64,000 nt of DNA from Closterium sp. NIES-65 (taxonomy: Eukaryota > Streptophyta > Zygnematophyceae > Desmidiales > Closteriaceae): assembly GCA_948144175.1 (NCBI GenBank), contig CANXME010002151.1, positions 186,001 to 250,000 of the forward strand, read 5' to 3'. The translations under genes and the position numbers were made by a program. The notes below the pieces were generated by a model that was not told the DNA's origin, made no database searches, and saw only the letters and a list, made by a program, of their open reading frames with translations. How positions within the stretch are numbered: position 1 is the first letter of the stretch; the number at the start of each line of letters is the position of its first letter. Below, in pieces: positions 40,612-50,950 of the stretch.

Positions 40612-43074
40612 ATGAGGGACTTTTCTGAAATCTTTATGCTACTGCTTCTCGCCGCATTCCTCCTGGCGGCGCAGCCATCCAGTGCAAGTCGCGAATCAGC
40701 TTGGCGCAACTTGAACCGCGCTACTTGGCGGAACGGCGGCGAGAATGCTCACTTCTCGGCGACCTCCCGCAGAAACTCCGGAAATTTTGCAACGCCAGCT
40801 GCCGACGGCTCCGCGGTATACATTGTTCGCCTGAGCACGGCGCCTCCCCTCACCGAATATCGCGGCGGAATTGCGGGCTACCCCGCGACGGCCACGTGGG
40901 ACGACGGCAGCGACGAAGAGGACAGTGAGGAAGTGCCGCAGATGATTCTCCCCGCCGGAGATTCCGCCGCCGCCGCAGGCGGCGAGTCCGTCGATCTGGA
41001 CGACACCGACGGCGACCAGCAGCTCTCAAACGCGACGGTGCCATCATCACCGCCCGCAAACGGCACATCTGATGCCGCCGCCACTCCGAGCGCTCGCGGC
41101 GGTCGCAGCGGTAACGGTAACGGCGGTCGGAATGGCGGCGGCGGGTGTCCGCGGCACCGGCTGAGTCTGAGCATGGACCGCCCCCAGGTGGCGGCGTTCG
41201 CGGGGCTGCTGCAGCGGCAGCAGGCGCAGGTGGCATCTGAGGCAGGCGTACCCGAGGATGGGCTGCTCTACAGCTACAAGCACACGTCCAACGGCTTCGC
41301 CGCGCGCCTCACGCCGCGCCAGCTGTGGCGGCTGCGGCGCAACCCCGCCGTGGCGTCCGTCCGCGCCAGCCGCGTGTTCAGCCGGCAGACGACCGACTCT
41401 CCGCAGTTCCTGGGGCTGCCCGGAAAGGTGTGGCCGGCAGTTGGCGGGCAGAGCAAGGCGGGCGAGGGCACGGTGGTGGGGATCGTGGACACGGGTATCT
41501 GGCCCGAACACCCTTCCTTCAGCGATAAGGGCCTCTCCGCGCAGCTGCCCGCGGGGTGGAAGGGCAAGTGCGAGCAGTCGAGCTCGTTCCGGTGCAACAA
41601 CAAGTTGATCGGCGCCAAGGCCTTCTATGCCGGCTTCCAGCAGAGCTACGGCCGGCCCGTGCTGAGCAACGACTGGCTCACGCCGCGAGATGCGGACGGC
41701 CATGGCACGTGGTGCGCGGGGGCGGCCGCGGGCAACCCCGTGAATGTGAAGGGCGGCGGGCAGGTGAGCGGCATGGCGCCGGCAGCGCGCATTGCGGCGT
41801 ACAAGGTCTTCTGGAAGGACGGCAACGGGGCAATGACCGCGATGGAGTCAGATATCATCGCAGCCGTCAATCAGGGCGTGGCGGACGGTGTGGATGTGTT
41901 GTCGCTGTCTCTGGGCAGCAAGATTCCCGATCCCAACGACCACTATTTCAACGATCTCGCTTTCATGCGCGCCAATGCTGCCGGGGTGTTTGTCACCTTT
42001 GCTGCCGGCAACAGCGGGCCTCCCGGGAGTATTGGTGGAGGGTACTACCGCACGTTGGACAACTTCGCGCCTTTCTACCTCACTGTTGGCGCCAGCACCA
42101 TTGCCCGAGGCGGCGCGTCCCTCGCCTCCTCAACTGCCGGCGCTCAGTCGCTCGCTCTCGGCGCCACCACCAGCAGCAACGGCACTGACAGCACGGGCGG
42201 CAGCAGCAGCACCGTTCTGACTGCTGACGGCGGGATCACGTTCATTACTGCCTCCTCCTCCGCCCCCGTGGTGGCTGACTTCTCTTCCCGCGGCCCCCTG
42301 CTGCAGCCCTCCGCCACGGCCCAGCCGCCCAAGGCAAGCAACGCCATCTTAAAGCCCGACATCATCGGCCCCGGAGTGAACCTCTTAGCTGCCTTTCCTG
42401 GCAAGAAACCCGGTGAAACCGGCAGTCTTGCCAGCATGTCGGGCACTTCCATGGCCACCCCGCATTTAGCCGGGCTAGCCGCTTTAATCATCCAGAAGTA
42501 CCCCAACTGGACCCCAGCGCAGGTGATGTCAGCGCTGATGACGACGGTGCGGGTGACGGACACGAGCAAGAGCCCGATCAAGAGTTCGACGGGCAGGGAG
42601 GCCACCCCGTGGGAGATGGGCGCAGGCCACGTGTTCCCCCCGGCCATGCTCGACCCCGGGCTTACCTACGATGTCCGCGACCGTGACTACCAGAATTTCC
42701 TTGCCGGGCAGGACCTCAACCGCGCGACAAGGGAGTTCTGGGGGGTGAAGCTCTCTCCTCTGGCTGTTCGCAACCTCAACCTGCCCACCATCACTCTGCC
42801 TCGCCTGCAGGGATCCCTGCAGGTCACCCGCACCGTCACCAACGTGGGGCAGTCCCGGTCCACATACAGCATATCTGGGAAGGCGCCGCAGGGGGTGAAG
42901 GTGACTTCGTCGGCTAAGAGCCTCACGCTTGCTCCTGGGGAGAAGGCGAGCTACACGCTGACGTTTACGGTGGATACCCCCAGTAATGACTTCAAGTACG
43001 GGTTTATAGTCTGGGCTGACAACCAGGGCCACAGCGTGCGCTCCCCCCTCGTGGTGCAGCCCATCTCCCGCTGA
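40612..43074 (+). CDS. Secreted subtilisin-like serine protease (S8, plant type)
   Basis: The 820-residue protein starts MRDFSEIFMLLLLAAFLLAA, a clear signal peptide with cleavage likely after PSSA. An I9-type propeptide follows (VYIVRLSTAPPL, then LLYSYKHTSNGFAARLTPRQ), split by an unusual acidic and Gly-rich insert at about residues 95-185. The triad is Asp293 (VDTGIWPEHPSF), His364 (DGHGTWCAG) and Ser613 (SGTSMATPH), with oxyanion Asn467 (AAGNSGPPG). The C-terminus (about 735-818, VTRTVTNVGQSRSTYSISG) is the fibronectin-III-like domain of plant subtilases. The space between Asn467 and Ser613 is short, so the protease-associated domain usual in plants seems absent. It is intronless and intact. 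It likely processes proteins in the secretory path or cell wall. Confidence 0.93.
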   Translation: MRDFSEIFMLLLLAAFLLAAQPSSASRESAWRNLNRATWRNGGENAHFSATSRRNSGNFATPAADGSAVYIVRLSTAPPLTEYRGGIAGYPATATWDDGSDEEDSEEVPQMILPAGDSAAAAGGESVDLDDTDGDQQLSNATVPSSPPANGTSDAAATPSARGGRSGNGNGGRNGGGGCPRHRLSLSMDRPQVAAFAGLLQRQQAQVASEAGVPEDGLLYSYKHTSNGFAARLTPRQLWRLRRNPAVASVRASRVFSRQTTDSPQFLGLPGKVWPAVGGQSKAGEGTVVGIVDTGIWPEHPSFSDKGLSAQLPAGWKGKCEQSSSFRCNNKLIGAKAFYAGFQQSYGRPVLSNDWLTPRDADGHGTWCAGAAAGNPVNVKGGGQVSGMAPAARIAAYKVFWKDGNGAMTAMESDIIAAVNQGVADGVDVLSLSLGSKIPDPNDHYFNDLAFMRANAAGVFVTFAAGNSGPPGSIGGGYYRTLDNFAPFYLTVGASTIARGGASLASSTAGAQSLALGATTSSNGTDSTGGSSSTVLTADGGITFITASSSAPVVADFSSRGPLLQPSATAQPPKASNAILKPDIIGPGVNLLAAFPGKKPGETGSLASMSGTSMATPHLAGLAALIIQKYPNWTPAQVMSALMTTVRVTDTSKSPIKSSTGREATPWEMGAGHVFPPAMLDPGLTYDVRDRDYQNFLAGQDLNRATREFWGVKLSPLAVRNLNLPTITLPRLQGSLQVTRTVTNVGQSRSTYSISGKAPQGVKVTSSAKSLTLAPGEKASYTLTFTVDTPSNDFKYGFIVWADNQGHSVRSPLVVQPISR

Positions 43075-43708
43075 GGGGGAGAGTTGTGTGAGGGAGGCTC
43101 TTTCGTGGTAGGGGGGAAGATTTGAGCTCCCCATTTTATGTTATGACAGGGATATTGTTGTGGTGTGTTGTATGGCAGGGCATTGGCACATGGGATGGCA
43201 GGTCAAGTTGCATGGAACTTTGATATGGAAGGGTTTGGTTTGGTGTGTCTGACATGAGTGATTGTGTGTGAGCTGGCTGGATAGTATTTGGCAACTTCCT
43301 TGTTTGCATGCTATCTATTTGACACATACGGTATACTTTCGATCCAGCTGTACTAAAACAGAATACCAACACGGAGTTGTAGACTACCAAGGTAAATACA
43401 CAGACACTACCACTCAGCAAACCAAACACAATGGACTGGACCAAAGCTCCAAAAGAGAAGAGTCAAGGACAGACAACAATGCAACTGCAGGTTAACCCCA
43501 AGGCCCAGCTGCCACAGCAGCTCGCACTCCTTCCTGAAGCATCTTGCAGCACTGTCTATGATCGATCTCGCTACAGTGCTCACTCCAGACCCCAAACCCT
43601 CATATTCCTCACATGCCCCATGCATCAGCCAGCTGTCGCCGGTAATCGCCTGCTGATCGTCCCACCCAGCTGCCCCCATCGGCGCCCACCACCTGCTGCA
43701 ACGCTGCC
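43075..43708 (+). other. Subtilase 3' flank
   Basis: The stop is followed by GAGGGGGAGAGTTGTGTGAGGG and T/G-rich sequence typical of a 3' untranslated region. Short open frames on both strands have no recognisable features. Confidence 0.5.
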
Positions 43709-44155
43709 AGCACGTGCTGTTTCAGATGCCCGTCCACTGCCGGACCCTCTGCTCCGTACGGGAGAGATGACTCGTCCGTCATTATGTCCAGCAGCTGGGG
43801 AGGTCATGGGAAGGGAAGAATAGGGGAGTAAAGTGAGGGGGAAAGCCAGGCTGCTAGCACGTGGTGCTTCAGATGCCCATCCTCTGCCGGACCCTCTGCC
43901 CCGTAGGGCAGAGAGGACTCGTCTATCACTATGTCCAACAGCTGGGGGTGATGGGCGGGGAATAGGGCGGGGGGAGAAAAGGAGGGTGTAAGCACGTGGG
44001 GTGCTTCAGATGCCCATCCACTGCCGGGCCCTCTGCTCCATATGGCTTTTGAGACGTCTCAAAAGTCGTCTCCATATGGGAAAGATGACTCGTCCGTCAA
44101 TATGTCTAGCACCTGGGGGGTTGATGGGAGGGAAACGAATGTGGGGGGAAGGGAG
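43709..44155. repeat. Three ~135-165-bp imperfect tandem repeats with palindromes
   Basis: Units begin at about 43709, 43856 and 43991 (AGCACGTG..., CAGATGCCC, CTGCCGG, CCCTCTGC, GACTCGTC, TATGTC). Unit 2 contains the perfect hairpin CTCTGCCC/GGGCAGAG around CGTA. Unit 3 contains the 18-bp palindrome TTTTGAGACGTCTCAAAA at 44045-44062. No coding potential was seen. Confidence 0.8.
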
Positions 44156-44364
44156 CTAGGAAAAGACAAATCCGAACCCTTGCTGCTTCACACATGGGTT
44201 CACTGCCGTGTAACTGCAGATGAGAACACAACGAACGGTTGTGATGGCCCGAACCACACAGTGCAGAGCATCAGCAAGCCAAGCAAGATCATGCCCCTGC
44301 CTCCATGCATCCGCCCACCAACAGCACACATCTCAGCATAGCACATCACCCCCTCCCATCGCCT
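44156..44364 (+). other. Spacer before S2
   Basis: No gene or repeat is recognised. S2 homology starts in the next bases (CTGTGCGTACCGCCTGAC). Confidence 0.5.
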
Positions 44365-46252
44365 CACCTGTGCGTACCGCCTGACCCGGGTATAGAGCCT
44401 GCTGCTCAAGCTGCTGGTGAGGCTGCTGCTCTGGGTGCTAGTGAGTCTCCTGCTCCAGGTACAGGTGCGGCTGCTGCTCTAGGTGCTAGTGCGTCTGCTT
44501 CCTCAGGTGCGGGTGAGTCAACTCTCTCAGGTACCGATCGGCTGCGGCCTCTCACACCTTCACTCTTGCCTCGGGGGCTTCCCGGTCCTTCTTTCGAGAC
44601 CGCACCACACTCACGCCGCTTGGTCAGCCAGTTGCAGTCTCTCTGGCAGACCCCTCTGGGGGTCCTGTCCTTGCTCACTTCTCCACTGTCCTCCCGTGTC
44701 CGGCGGCTCCCTCTGGCACCCTGTCTGGTCTTTACCTCCCCTCGTTCTCTACGAACTTGGTGAGTGGTGCTGACCTACAGGATGCGGGGGTTCACCAGTT
44801 CACTCCTGCCAGTCAACGGGTGACCCACTGCACGGACGCTCGGACACCCCGACACCTGGCCACGTTTACACGTCGGCCGGGGTCGAGCCTGTACACGCTG
44901 ACCACTGCGTCTCCTCCAGTCACTGCGTCTGGTCAGGTAGCTGCGTCGGGTCAGGTGTTTGCTGCAGCGTCCAGGTCCGGTCCTGAGTCTGCCCCCTGCT
45001 CGTGTCGTCTCCTGTCTCACGAGACTCTCCTCTGGCACCACCGCCTTGGTCACCCCTCCCTGGTTCGTCTCCGAAGCATGGCCTCCCGTGTCCTTGTCTC
45101 TGGTCTTCCCCGGTCCCTCCCTCCCCTTCCTCCGGGGCCTGGCCCTACCTGCATCCCCTGTGTCGAGGGGCGGCAGCGGGCTGCCCCTCACTCCTCTCAG
45201 TTTCCTCCGACAGAGGCCCCGCTGCTGACGCTTCACATGGACGTGTGGGGCCCGGCCCGCGTCCGTGGACAGGGTCACGAGCGCTACTTCCTGCTGGTGG
45301 TTGACGACTACTCGCGTTACACCACAGTCTTCCCCTTGCGCAGCAAGGGTGATGTCACTGCGGTGTTGATCGACTGGATCCGCGCAGCTCGTCTCCAGCT
45401 CAGGCAGAGCTTCGGCTCGGACTTTCCTGTTCTGCGTCTGCACTCTGACAGAGGCGGAGAGTTCTCTTCTGGCCTTCTGCGAGCCTACTGTCGTGCACGA
45501 GGCATCCGCCAGACCTTCACGCTTCCGGACTCTCCACAGCAAAATGGGATTGCTGAGCGCCGCATTGGCATGGTCATGGACGTCGCTCGTACGTCCATGA
45601 TGCATGCGGCTGTCCCCATTTTTTGTGGCCGTTTGCGGTCCGGTACGCGGCGCATCAGATCAACCTTCAGCCCAGGGTCTCCATGCCGGAGACCTCCCCA
45701 GCTTTGCTGTGGACGGGGAAGGTTGGCGATGCATCTGCGTTCCGTGTCTGGGGATCTTGGGCGTTTGTCCGCGACTTGTCTGCGGACAAGCTGTCCCCTC
45801 GTGCTGCTCCCTGCGTCTTCCTGGGTTTCCCCCCTGACGCGCCAGGGTGGCAGTTCTACCACCCCACCTCTCACCGTGTTCTGTCCTCCCAGGACGTCAC
45901 GTTCGACGAGTCGGTCCCCTACTACCGTCTCTTCCCCTACCGCACTCCGTCCCTCCCCCCGCCACCGCTCTTCCTTGTGCCAGGTCCCCCCCCGGTAGAC
46001 CCCCTCCCCCCTCAGGGTCCTGCCCCTTCAGGTGTGTCCCAGGTAGACGCTGTTGAGCATGTCGAGGTCGCTGGTGACTCTGGTGCTGCTGAGGGTGCTG
46101 AGCCTGGGGGTGCTGACTCTGTGGGTGCTGAGCGTGTGGGTGCTACGCCTGGGGGTGCTGAGCTTGGTGGTGATGAGCCTGGGAGTGCTGAGCCTGGGGG
46201 TGCTGAGCCTGGGGGTGCTGAGCCTGGGGGTGCTGAGCCTGGGGGTGCTTAG
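44365..46252 (+). pseudogene. S2 protease (Asp lost), GAG-pre-integrase, integrase
   Basis: The protease motif reads HTFTLASGASRSFF: the catalytic Asp codon is GCC (Ala) at 44568-44570. The GAG-pre-integrase has LLWHHRLGHPSLV...CIPC. The integrase core has LHMDVWGP, LHSDRGGEFSS and QQNGIAERRIGM. A frameshift near 45615-45625 moves the C-terminal part (WPFAVRYAAHQINLQP, GWQFYHPTSHRVLSS) into the frame ending at TAG 46250-46252, inside the GAEPG repeats. The TAG replaces a repeat Glu codon. Confidence 0.88.
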
Positions 46253-46340
46253 CCTGGGAGTGCTGAGCCTGGGGGTGCTGAGCTTGGGGGAGCTACGCCT
46301 GGGGGTGCTACGCCTGGAGGTGCTGAGTCTGGAGGTGCTG
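46080..46340 (+). repeat. GAEPG coding minisatellite in S2
   Basis: 15-bp units GGTGCTGAGCCTGGG, about 16 copies with variants, lie between IN and RT. A Gly/Ala-rich second low-complexity stretch follows to about 46750. Confidence 0.88.
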
Positions 46341-46849
46341 AGCCTGAGGAAGCTGGGCCTGCTCCTGTGGCGTCTGGCGGTGCTGTGCTTGGCGGTTCTC
46401 CGGGTGCTTCGTCTCGCCGGGAGCCACTCTCTCCATAGGAGCTGCGTGAGTGGTTTGCCCGGCGCTGGAGGCGAGCTGCTGGAGCTGGAGGTGCTGCGCA
46501 TACTAGAGGTTCTGCTGCTGCTGAGGGTGCTGCTGCCGCGGGTCCCGGAGGTGCTCGTACTAGGAGTACTGGAGCTGCTGGGCCTGCGGGTACTTCTGGA
46601 GTTGGAGCTGCTGCGGGTGTTGGCGCGGAGGCTACGGCTGTCGGTCCTGGAGGCGGTCCTGCTGGGGGTGCTACTGGTGCTGCTGGAGGTACTGGAGCTG
46701 GAGGTGCTGCTGGTGCTGGTGCTGCCGCTGGGGGTACTAGTGCTGTCCCTGCTGTGTCTGGAGTCGCCGCGCGGCCTCGGCCGTACTTCGTTCCGCTCCT
46801 TCAGCAGGTTCTTGGTCTCCCGCCTTCTACTGGTCCTCCTCCTCCCTTC

Positions 46850-49033
46850 GAGTGTCCACAGCCTGCCCATCACAGTTACAGTTACAGCCGGCCTCCCCAC
46901 TGCCTGCTTCGTCTCCCTACACTGGTCCTACTAGAGGTCTTGCTGAGCGTCGTGAGCCTGCGTCTCGCCCTGCGTCGCCTGTCCGTGCTGCTCGCACTAG
47001 TGGTCGCGGTTCGCGTCAGCGTCCTCCTCCTGTCCCTGGCACGCACCGGATGTCTCTGCGTCCGTCCACTGCTCCTCTGCGTGCCCCTTTACCTTCTCCT
47101 CCTGAGTCTTCTCTTCCTGCTCTTGCCGACCCGGAGTCGGACTCTCTTCGTGCTGCCAGTCCTACTGTCACGCGTCTCCTTGCTACTATTGTCACTGACC
47201 CTTCCTTTGAGTCCACTGCTGCGTCTGCCCTAGTTGCTGAGCTCGTCGACTTTGCTGCTCGCTGTCGCCTAGACTACGCCGCCAGTCTTGTTGCTGAGTC
47301 TGAGTCTGTCTGTCCTCTGTCCATCGGGGGTGAGTGTGCCCTTGGCACGGACGTCCTTGAGGACAGGCAGGAGGAGTTCCAGTGTCTGGCTGCTGCTTCA
47401 CCTCATCTCGTGTCCGTACTGCTTACCCCTGAGGGAGACCCGGATGCACTTGACATCCCGACTCCGCGCTCTTACGTGGAGGCGATAGAGGGTCCCTACT
47501 CCTCTTAGTGGCAGGCAGCTATGGACGCAGAGATGGCTTCCTGGAAGTCCACAGGCACCTACGTTGACGAGGTTCCCCCGTCTGGGGCGAACATCGTCAG
47601 TGGCATGTGGATTTTCAGGGTGAAGCGGCCGCCGGGTTCTCCGCCTGTCTTCAAGGCGCGTTACGTGGCTCGTGGCTTCAGTCAGCGGCAGGGAGTTGAC
47701 TACTTTCAGACCTTCTCTCCCACCCCGAAGATGACCACTCTTCGGATACTGCTGCACATAGCTGCTCACCGTGTCTACGAGCTTCACTCTCTTGACTTCA
47801 GCACAGCTTTCTTGCAGGGCAGCCCGCACGAGGAGATCTGGCTACGCCGCCCACCTGGCTTCACTCGGTCTTTTCCTCCTGGCACCGAGTGGAGCCTCCA
47901 ACGGCCAGTCTACGGTCTCCGCCAGGCATCGCGTGAGTGGCACGACACACTGAGGACTACACTTGCGGCTCTTGGGTTTGCTCCCTCTACTGCCGACCCG
48001 TCGCTGTTTCTGCGCACCGACACTTCTTTGCCGCTGTTCTACATCCTCGTGTACGTCGACGACTTGGTCTTTGCCACAGCTGACAGTGCTGGACTAGCCC
48101 ACGTGAAGTCCGAGCTGAAGAAGAGACACACGTGCAGAGACCTGGGTGAACTGCGCAGCTACCTTGGCTTGCAGATCACCCGGGACAGAGCACGCCGCAC
48201 CATTACCCTGACTCAGTCACACATGGTGCAGCAGGTCCTTCAGCGCTTCGGCTTCACGTACTCCTCGCCTTAGGCCACTCATCTGCCTACTCGCCACTCG
48301 CTCTCAGCTCTGCCTTCGGATGAGTCCGTAGAGTCAAGTGGCCCGTACCGAGAGCTTGTTGGCTGCCTCATGTACCTGATGACCTGCAATCGACCTGACC
48401 TTGCATACCCTCTTAGAATTCTCGCACGCTATGTTGCTCCTGGGAGACACAGACCGGAGCACATGGCTGCAGCGAAGAGGGTGTTGCGCTACTTGTGCAG
48501 TACGTCAGGCATGGTGCTTGTGCTTGGAGGGCAGAGTCCAGTGGTCCTCACTGGGCACGCAGACGCTTCTTGGGCTGACGACCGCTACGCAGCGGTCGTC
48601 ACAGGGTTACACCTTCAGCCTTGGTTCCGGCTCTGTTTCGTGGCGGGCTACCCGCTCGTCTTCTGTTCTCGGCTCCAGTTGTGAGGCTGAGATCTATGCC
48701 GGGGCCATGGCTGTACAGGAGCTTCGCTGGCTCACCTACCTGCTGACTGACCTCGGAGAGCCGCCTCGTTCTCCTTCAGTGCTGTACGCAGACAACAAGG
48801 CCATGCTGGCCTTGTGTCGAGAGCAGAGACTGGAGCACAGAACGAAGCACATTGCTCTCCGCTACTTCCTTGCTCGTGAGCTGCAGCAGCGTGGTCAGCT
48901 GCGTCTTGCGTACATGGCCTCTGAGGCCAACACTGCTGATATCTTCACCAAGGCGCTTGCGCCTTGTGATCATCAGCGCTTCTGTACTCAGCTGGGTCTT
49001 GTGCCTGCCTTGCCTCACTTGCTCACCTCTTGA
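46850..49033 (+). pseudogene. S2 reverse transcriptase and RNase H
   Basis: A Pro/Ser-rich linker and a conserved pre-RT segment (LVDFAARCRLDYAASLVAES) lead to a TAG near 47506. RT resumes [20 protein letters not shown], with DYFQTFSPTPKMTTLRILLH and catalytic YVDDLVFATA near 48052. A TAG at 48271-48273 and a frameshift in RNase H near 48580-48600 follow (HADASWADDRYA, then SQGYTFSLGSGSVSWR). The C-terminal ANTADIFTKALAPCDHQRFC ends at 49033. Copia pol, non-functional. Confidence 0.88.
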
Positions 49034-49247
49034 CCTTGCTTGTACTGTTACATATATATATACACCTGCTCTTGCTTGTCTAGCCCTTTATATATATATG
49101 TACTCCTGCATTTGAACTGGCCTTGTGGCCTTGACCTTGTGCTCGGAATGTGTGGTGACTTTGTGATCCACCCTGAGCTTGCTTTGCTTTGCTTTGCTTG
49201 GCTGGTCTTGTGACCCCTTGTACTCCCCCACTTTGCCTATGGGGGTG

Positions 49248-49376
49248 TGTCAGAGCATTATAGCTTATGCTTTTGTGTAGGCTGTAGTGGGGTAGCCTAT
49301 ATGGGGTAGAACCCAATTAGGGTTAGTACTTGTACCCAACTCTTTCGTAGTGCATTCATTCTCGTTCATTTTCACA
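49248..49376 (+). repeat. 3' LTR of S2 (about 129 bp)
   Basis: It begins TGTCAGAGCATT after the polypurine tract and ends about TTTTCACA. It is similar to the S3 LTRs (GTAGTGGGGTAG, TTAGGGTTAGTACTTG). The end is set by comparison and could be off by a few bases. Confidence 0.8.
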
Positions 49377-49538
49377 TTAGTTATATCTTCTCACATGCCC
49401 TTGTAATCAGATAAATCCTTGTATTACTTTGCTATTATCAATCTATCTTGCTCTCACACACTAGTGCAAGGTTGTTCAAACAGTTCACTACAACGCTTCC
49501 GCAATCACATCATCACCTCGAGCCTTGAAACGATCCTA

Positions 49539-50950
49539 ATGGCTTTCTCAGCCCAACATGGAATGAGAGCAAACAGGACAAGACTCAACTCTGTTCAACT
49601 TCCTACAACAACTGAAGAATTGGCAACACAGATAGAAAGAAGTTCCTCTAACAGATCATTCGGCACTACTCCTACTCCACCTCCAGCCTCTGGTCTGCAG
49701 ACAGAGGGAGGTACGGCGACAAGACCAGTTGCTGAATCTACTGAAACTCCTGCGAACCAAACAATCGGCTTTGACCCAAGCATAATAGAGAAATTCTTCT
49801 CCTTCATGTCGTTTTACGAACAGCACCAGCAAGCAGCATCTGCGCAATCAAACAACAGCGACAACAACAACGGCATTACCCCCATGAGTCTTGACGGCTC
49901 TTCCTTTGCGCGCGGAAACCAGCAGCAGCCTACCTTTGCACCATATCAGCCTCAACACGGCTCCATCAGCTTCATGCCAAACCAGCCTCCACCTAGACAA
50001 GAGAAGACACTGGATGCAATTCATATACAGTCGCAGTTTGCACACGTTTTGAAACTACAAACGTCAACACCGTTCGACGGCAAGGACTTTTATACCTGGT
50101 CGTTCGAGTTTGAGCTGATAATGGAAGGCGCTCAAATTCTTGGATTCTTCGATGATTCCCTGCCAAACCCATGCACGGGACACAATACGACAAGCAGCTG
50201 TATACGTATCATTCACTGATGGCGTACACCATACTCCTGCGCAACATAACGGCAAACGAGCAGCAGAATATTCGGTCTTATCGTGGATACGGCAACTCCG
50301 CCGAGCTCGCGTACAACCACTTGAAGAACCTGTATCAGGCAACCGACAGCGTTAATCAGAGTCGTCTCATGGCACAACTGACAACAGTGCAAATGCAAGC
50401 GGGCGAAAAAGGAATGGCATATATTAGTCGATGCCGCGGTCTGTGCGATAGAATCTTTCAATGCGGCAGGTCAATATCCGAAGAAGCGTTTGTTACTGTC
50501 GTCATCACTGGTCTCGGTCCACAGTGGTGCTCCACCCGAGCCATCCTCCAAGCTCATGGAAGAATCTCCGAAGCAGCTCTCTGTGTCGAAATGCACGCTG
50601 AGCAACAAGACATGGACTTGCACGAAGAACGTCACAAGAAGAAGGCATCAGTACCGGAGTTTGCATTTCACACTCAACGGCGCAACAACAACAACCGGAA
50701 ACACGAGCACCACGCACGGAGATACGTACCACAGTTCTGTCACCTCTGCAAAATGTCAGGGCACTCCCGCATTCACTGCCCGAATCAACAGCAATCGACA
50801 CCACCACACCAGCTCCGACCTTCGAGCAGCCAAGTAGCCTCCACACAACAGCACCCTTCCAACCAGGCGTCATCCTCAACGACAACATCAAAACCTGCAA
50901 GAGGAATTAGAAATATCATAAGCTGCATAAACCTGAAGCAGAACGGATGA
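49539..50950 (+). pseudogene. D gag
   Basis: It starts MAFSAQHGMRANRTRLNSVQ, followed by a Gln/Asn-rich region. A UBN2-like gag domain (DGKDFYTWSFEFELIMEGAQ, then AYNHLKNLYQATDSVNQSRL, MQAGEKGMAYISRCRGLCDR) is interrupted by a frameshift near 50175. The CX2CX4HX4C knuckle CHLCKMSGHSRIHC is at about 50740-50782. It encodes capsid and nucleocapsid of a copia element, broken. Confidence 0.85.

Larger units (their letters stand above)
44365..49376 (+). mobile_element. Copia element S2, 5' truncated
   Basis: It begins abruptly in the gag-protease linker (VPPDPGIEPAAQAAGEAAAL, compare S3 VPPDLGIEAATLGAGES) and continues through PR, IN, the repeat linker, RT and RNase H to a 3' LTR at 49248-49376. 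There is no 5' LTR, primer site or gag. The polypurine tract is TATGGGGGTG just before 49248. Several stops and a frameshift make it inactive. Confidence 0.9.

Noticed and set aside
46028..46900. 290-codon Ser/Thr/Arg-rich frame on the minus strand
   Set aside because: It is antisense to the GAEPG and Gly/Ala repeat linker of S2 and open only because of codon periodicity.
49248..49376. This LTR as the 5' LTR of D
   Set aside because: It follows the S2 polypurine tract, matches S-family LTRs, and has no primer site to its right.
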